From positions 1 to 6,245 of the forward strand of contig JAAUPU010000194.1 of assembly GCA_012032975.1 (NCBI GenBank): a DNA stretch of 6,245 nucleotides, written 5' to 3'. Both the position numbers and the translations under genes were made by a program. Positions 5,930 to 6,245 of the stretch are shown piece after piece. The notes beneath the pieces are model-generated. The model was not told where the DNA came from. It ran no database searches and was given only the letters and a program-made list of their open reading frames with translations. The DNA is from Caldilineaceae bacterium (GTDB taxonomy: Bacteria > Chloroflexota > Anaerolineae > Caldilineales > Caldilineaceae). Numbering within the stretch: position 1 is the stretch's first letter; every line of letters begins with the position of its first letter.

Positions 5930-6245
5930 TCACCGCAATCCCTCTACAATCGCCTCGACATTGCTGCGGAACATCTCTACATACGTGTCGGCGCCGCTGC
6001 CCACCGGACCGACTGAACCGGTGTAAAGCTGCACGACCTTGACCTCGTCACAGTCGTCCAACTCGCCGGCTACGGTTTGCGCCAGCGAATTGCTGACCGT
6101 CGTCTCCGCGAAAAGCGTGCAGACACCGTGCTCTTGCATCTTCTCGATCAGGGCTGCGAGGTCGCTGGCCGAAGGTTCGGACAGTGTGCTTGTGCCAGGG
6201 ATCACCGTGCCCAGGACTTCAAACCGTAGGCAGCGGCAAAATATT
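5930..6245 (-). CDS. znuA: Metal ABC transporter substrate-binding protein, C-terminal part (znuA-like, frameshift near 6221)
   Basis: About 104 C-terminal residues of a cluster A-I (ZnuA/MntC type) periplasmic or lipid-anchored metal-binding protein; the N-terminal part lies beyond the right edge. Landmarks are the start YFAAAYG, GTVIPGTSTLSEPSASDLA, the FAETTVSNSLAQ strand-helix region and LYTGSVGPVGSGADTYVEM near the C-terminus, followed by RSNVEAIVEGLR. The raw frame breaks at the T-run 6223-6221; one more T gives AAAYGFEVLGTV and joins the two halves. At the position where many relatives carry an Asp metal ligand (TDSL) this protein reads TGSV, a variation I believe also occurs in other members. 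Its stop overlaps nothing but touches the znuB start. It would capture zinc or manganese outside the membrane and hand it to the permease. Confidence 0.87.
   Translation of the reverse strand, partial: IFCRCLRFEVLGTVIPGTSTLSEPSASDLAALIEKMQEHGVCTLFAETTVSNSLAQTVAGELDDCDEVKVVQLYTGSVGPVGSGADTYVEMFRSNVEAIVEGLR

Overview
The window is a compact bacterial chromosome fragment (about 6.2 kb, moderately GC-rich). It has no RNA genes, CRISPR array or mobile element that I can see. The gene families (COG0701 permease paired with a TIGR03943/DUF1980 protein, WD40-like PD40 propeller, Fur-type regulator beside a zinc/manganese ABC transporter) and the weak or absent Shine-Dalgarno sites inside operons would suit an environmental Chloroflexota-type genome. 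That is an impression from protein style, not proof.

Layout. Positions 559 to 1 (minus strand) hold the start of a lipoprotein with a long acidic Ser/Thr/Glu-rich linker, running off the left edge. Positions 560-900 are a divergent control region with one good promoter candidate in each direction, each overlapped by an inverted repeat. Positions 901-1404 (plus) encode a flavin reductase-domain protein with a broken frame. Positions 1500-4599 (plus) form a tight three-gene block: COG0701 permease, TIGR03943/DUF1980 membrane protein with a His/Asp/Glu-rich loop, and a membrane-anchored PD40 beta-propeller, with gaps of 7 and 1 nt. Facing it on the minus strand, read from the right edge, are the C-terminal part of a metal-binding ABC substrate protein (znuA-like), its permease (znuB-like) and a Fur/Zur-type repressor (6245 to 4635).

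Functional picture. The right half is a classic high-affinity zinc (or manganese) uptake operon with its own Fur-family regulator. The convergent permease/TIGR03943/propeller operon carries a candidate metal-binding loop and may belong to the same zinc regulon. That link is inferred from position and family, since no operator could be identified.

Quality warning. At least five of the eight genes are interrupted by apparent net one-base losses, mostly in short homopolymers (near 548, 448-452, 265-268, 2475, 5441, 6221). There is also a compound lesion at 1243-1263 and a less certain shift near 107. In most cases the protein family continues cleanly in the next frame. This pattern fits sequencing or assembly indels better than parallel gene decay, so I report whole reconstructed genes rather than fragments. 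I did not find a convincing undescribed system. The most novel-looking element is the operon coupling a propeller protein to the permease/TIGR03943 pair.
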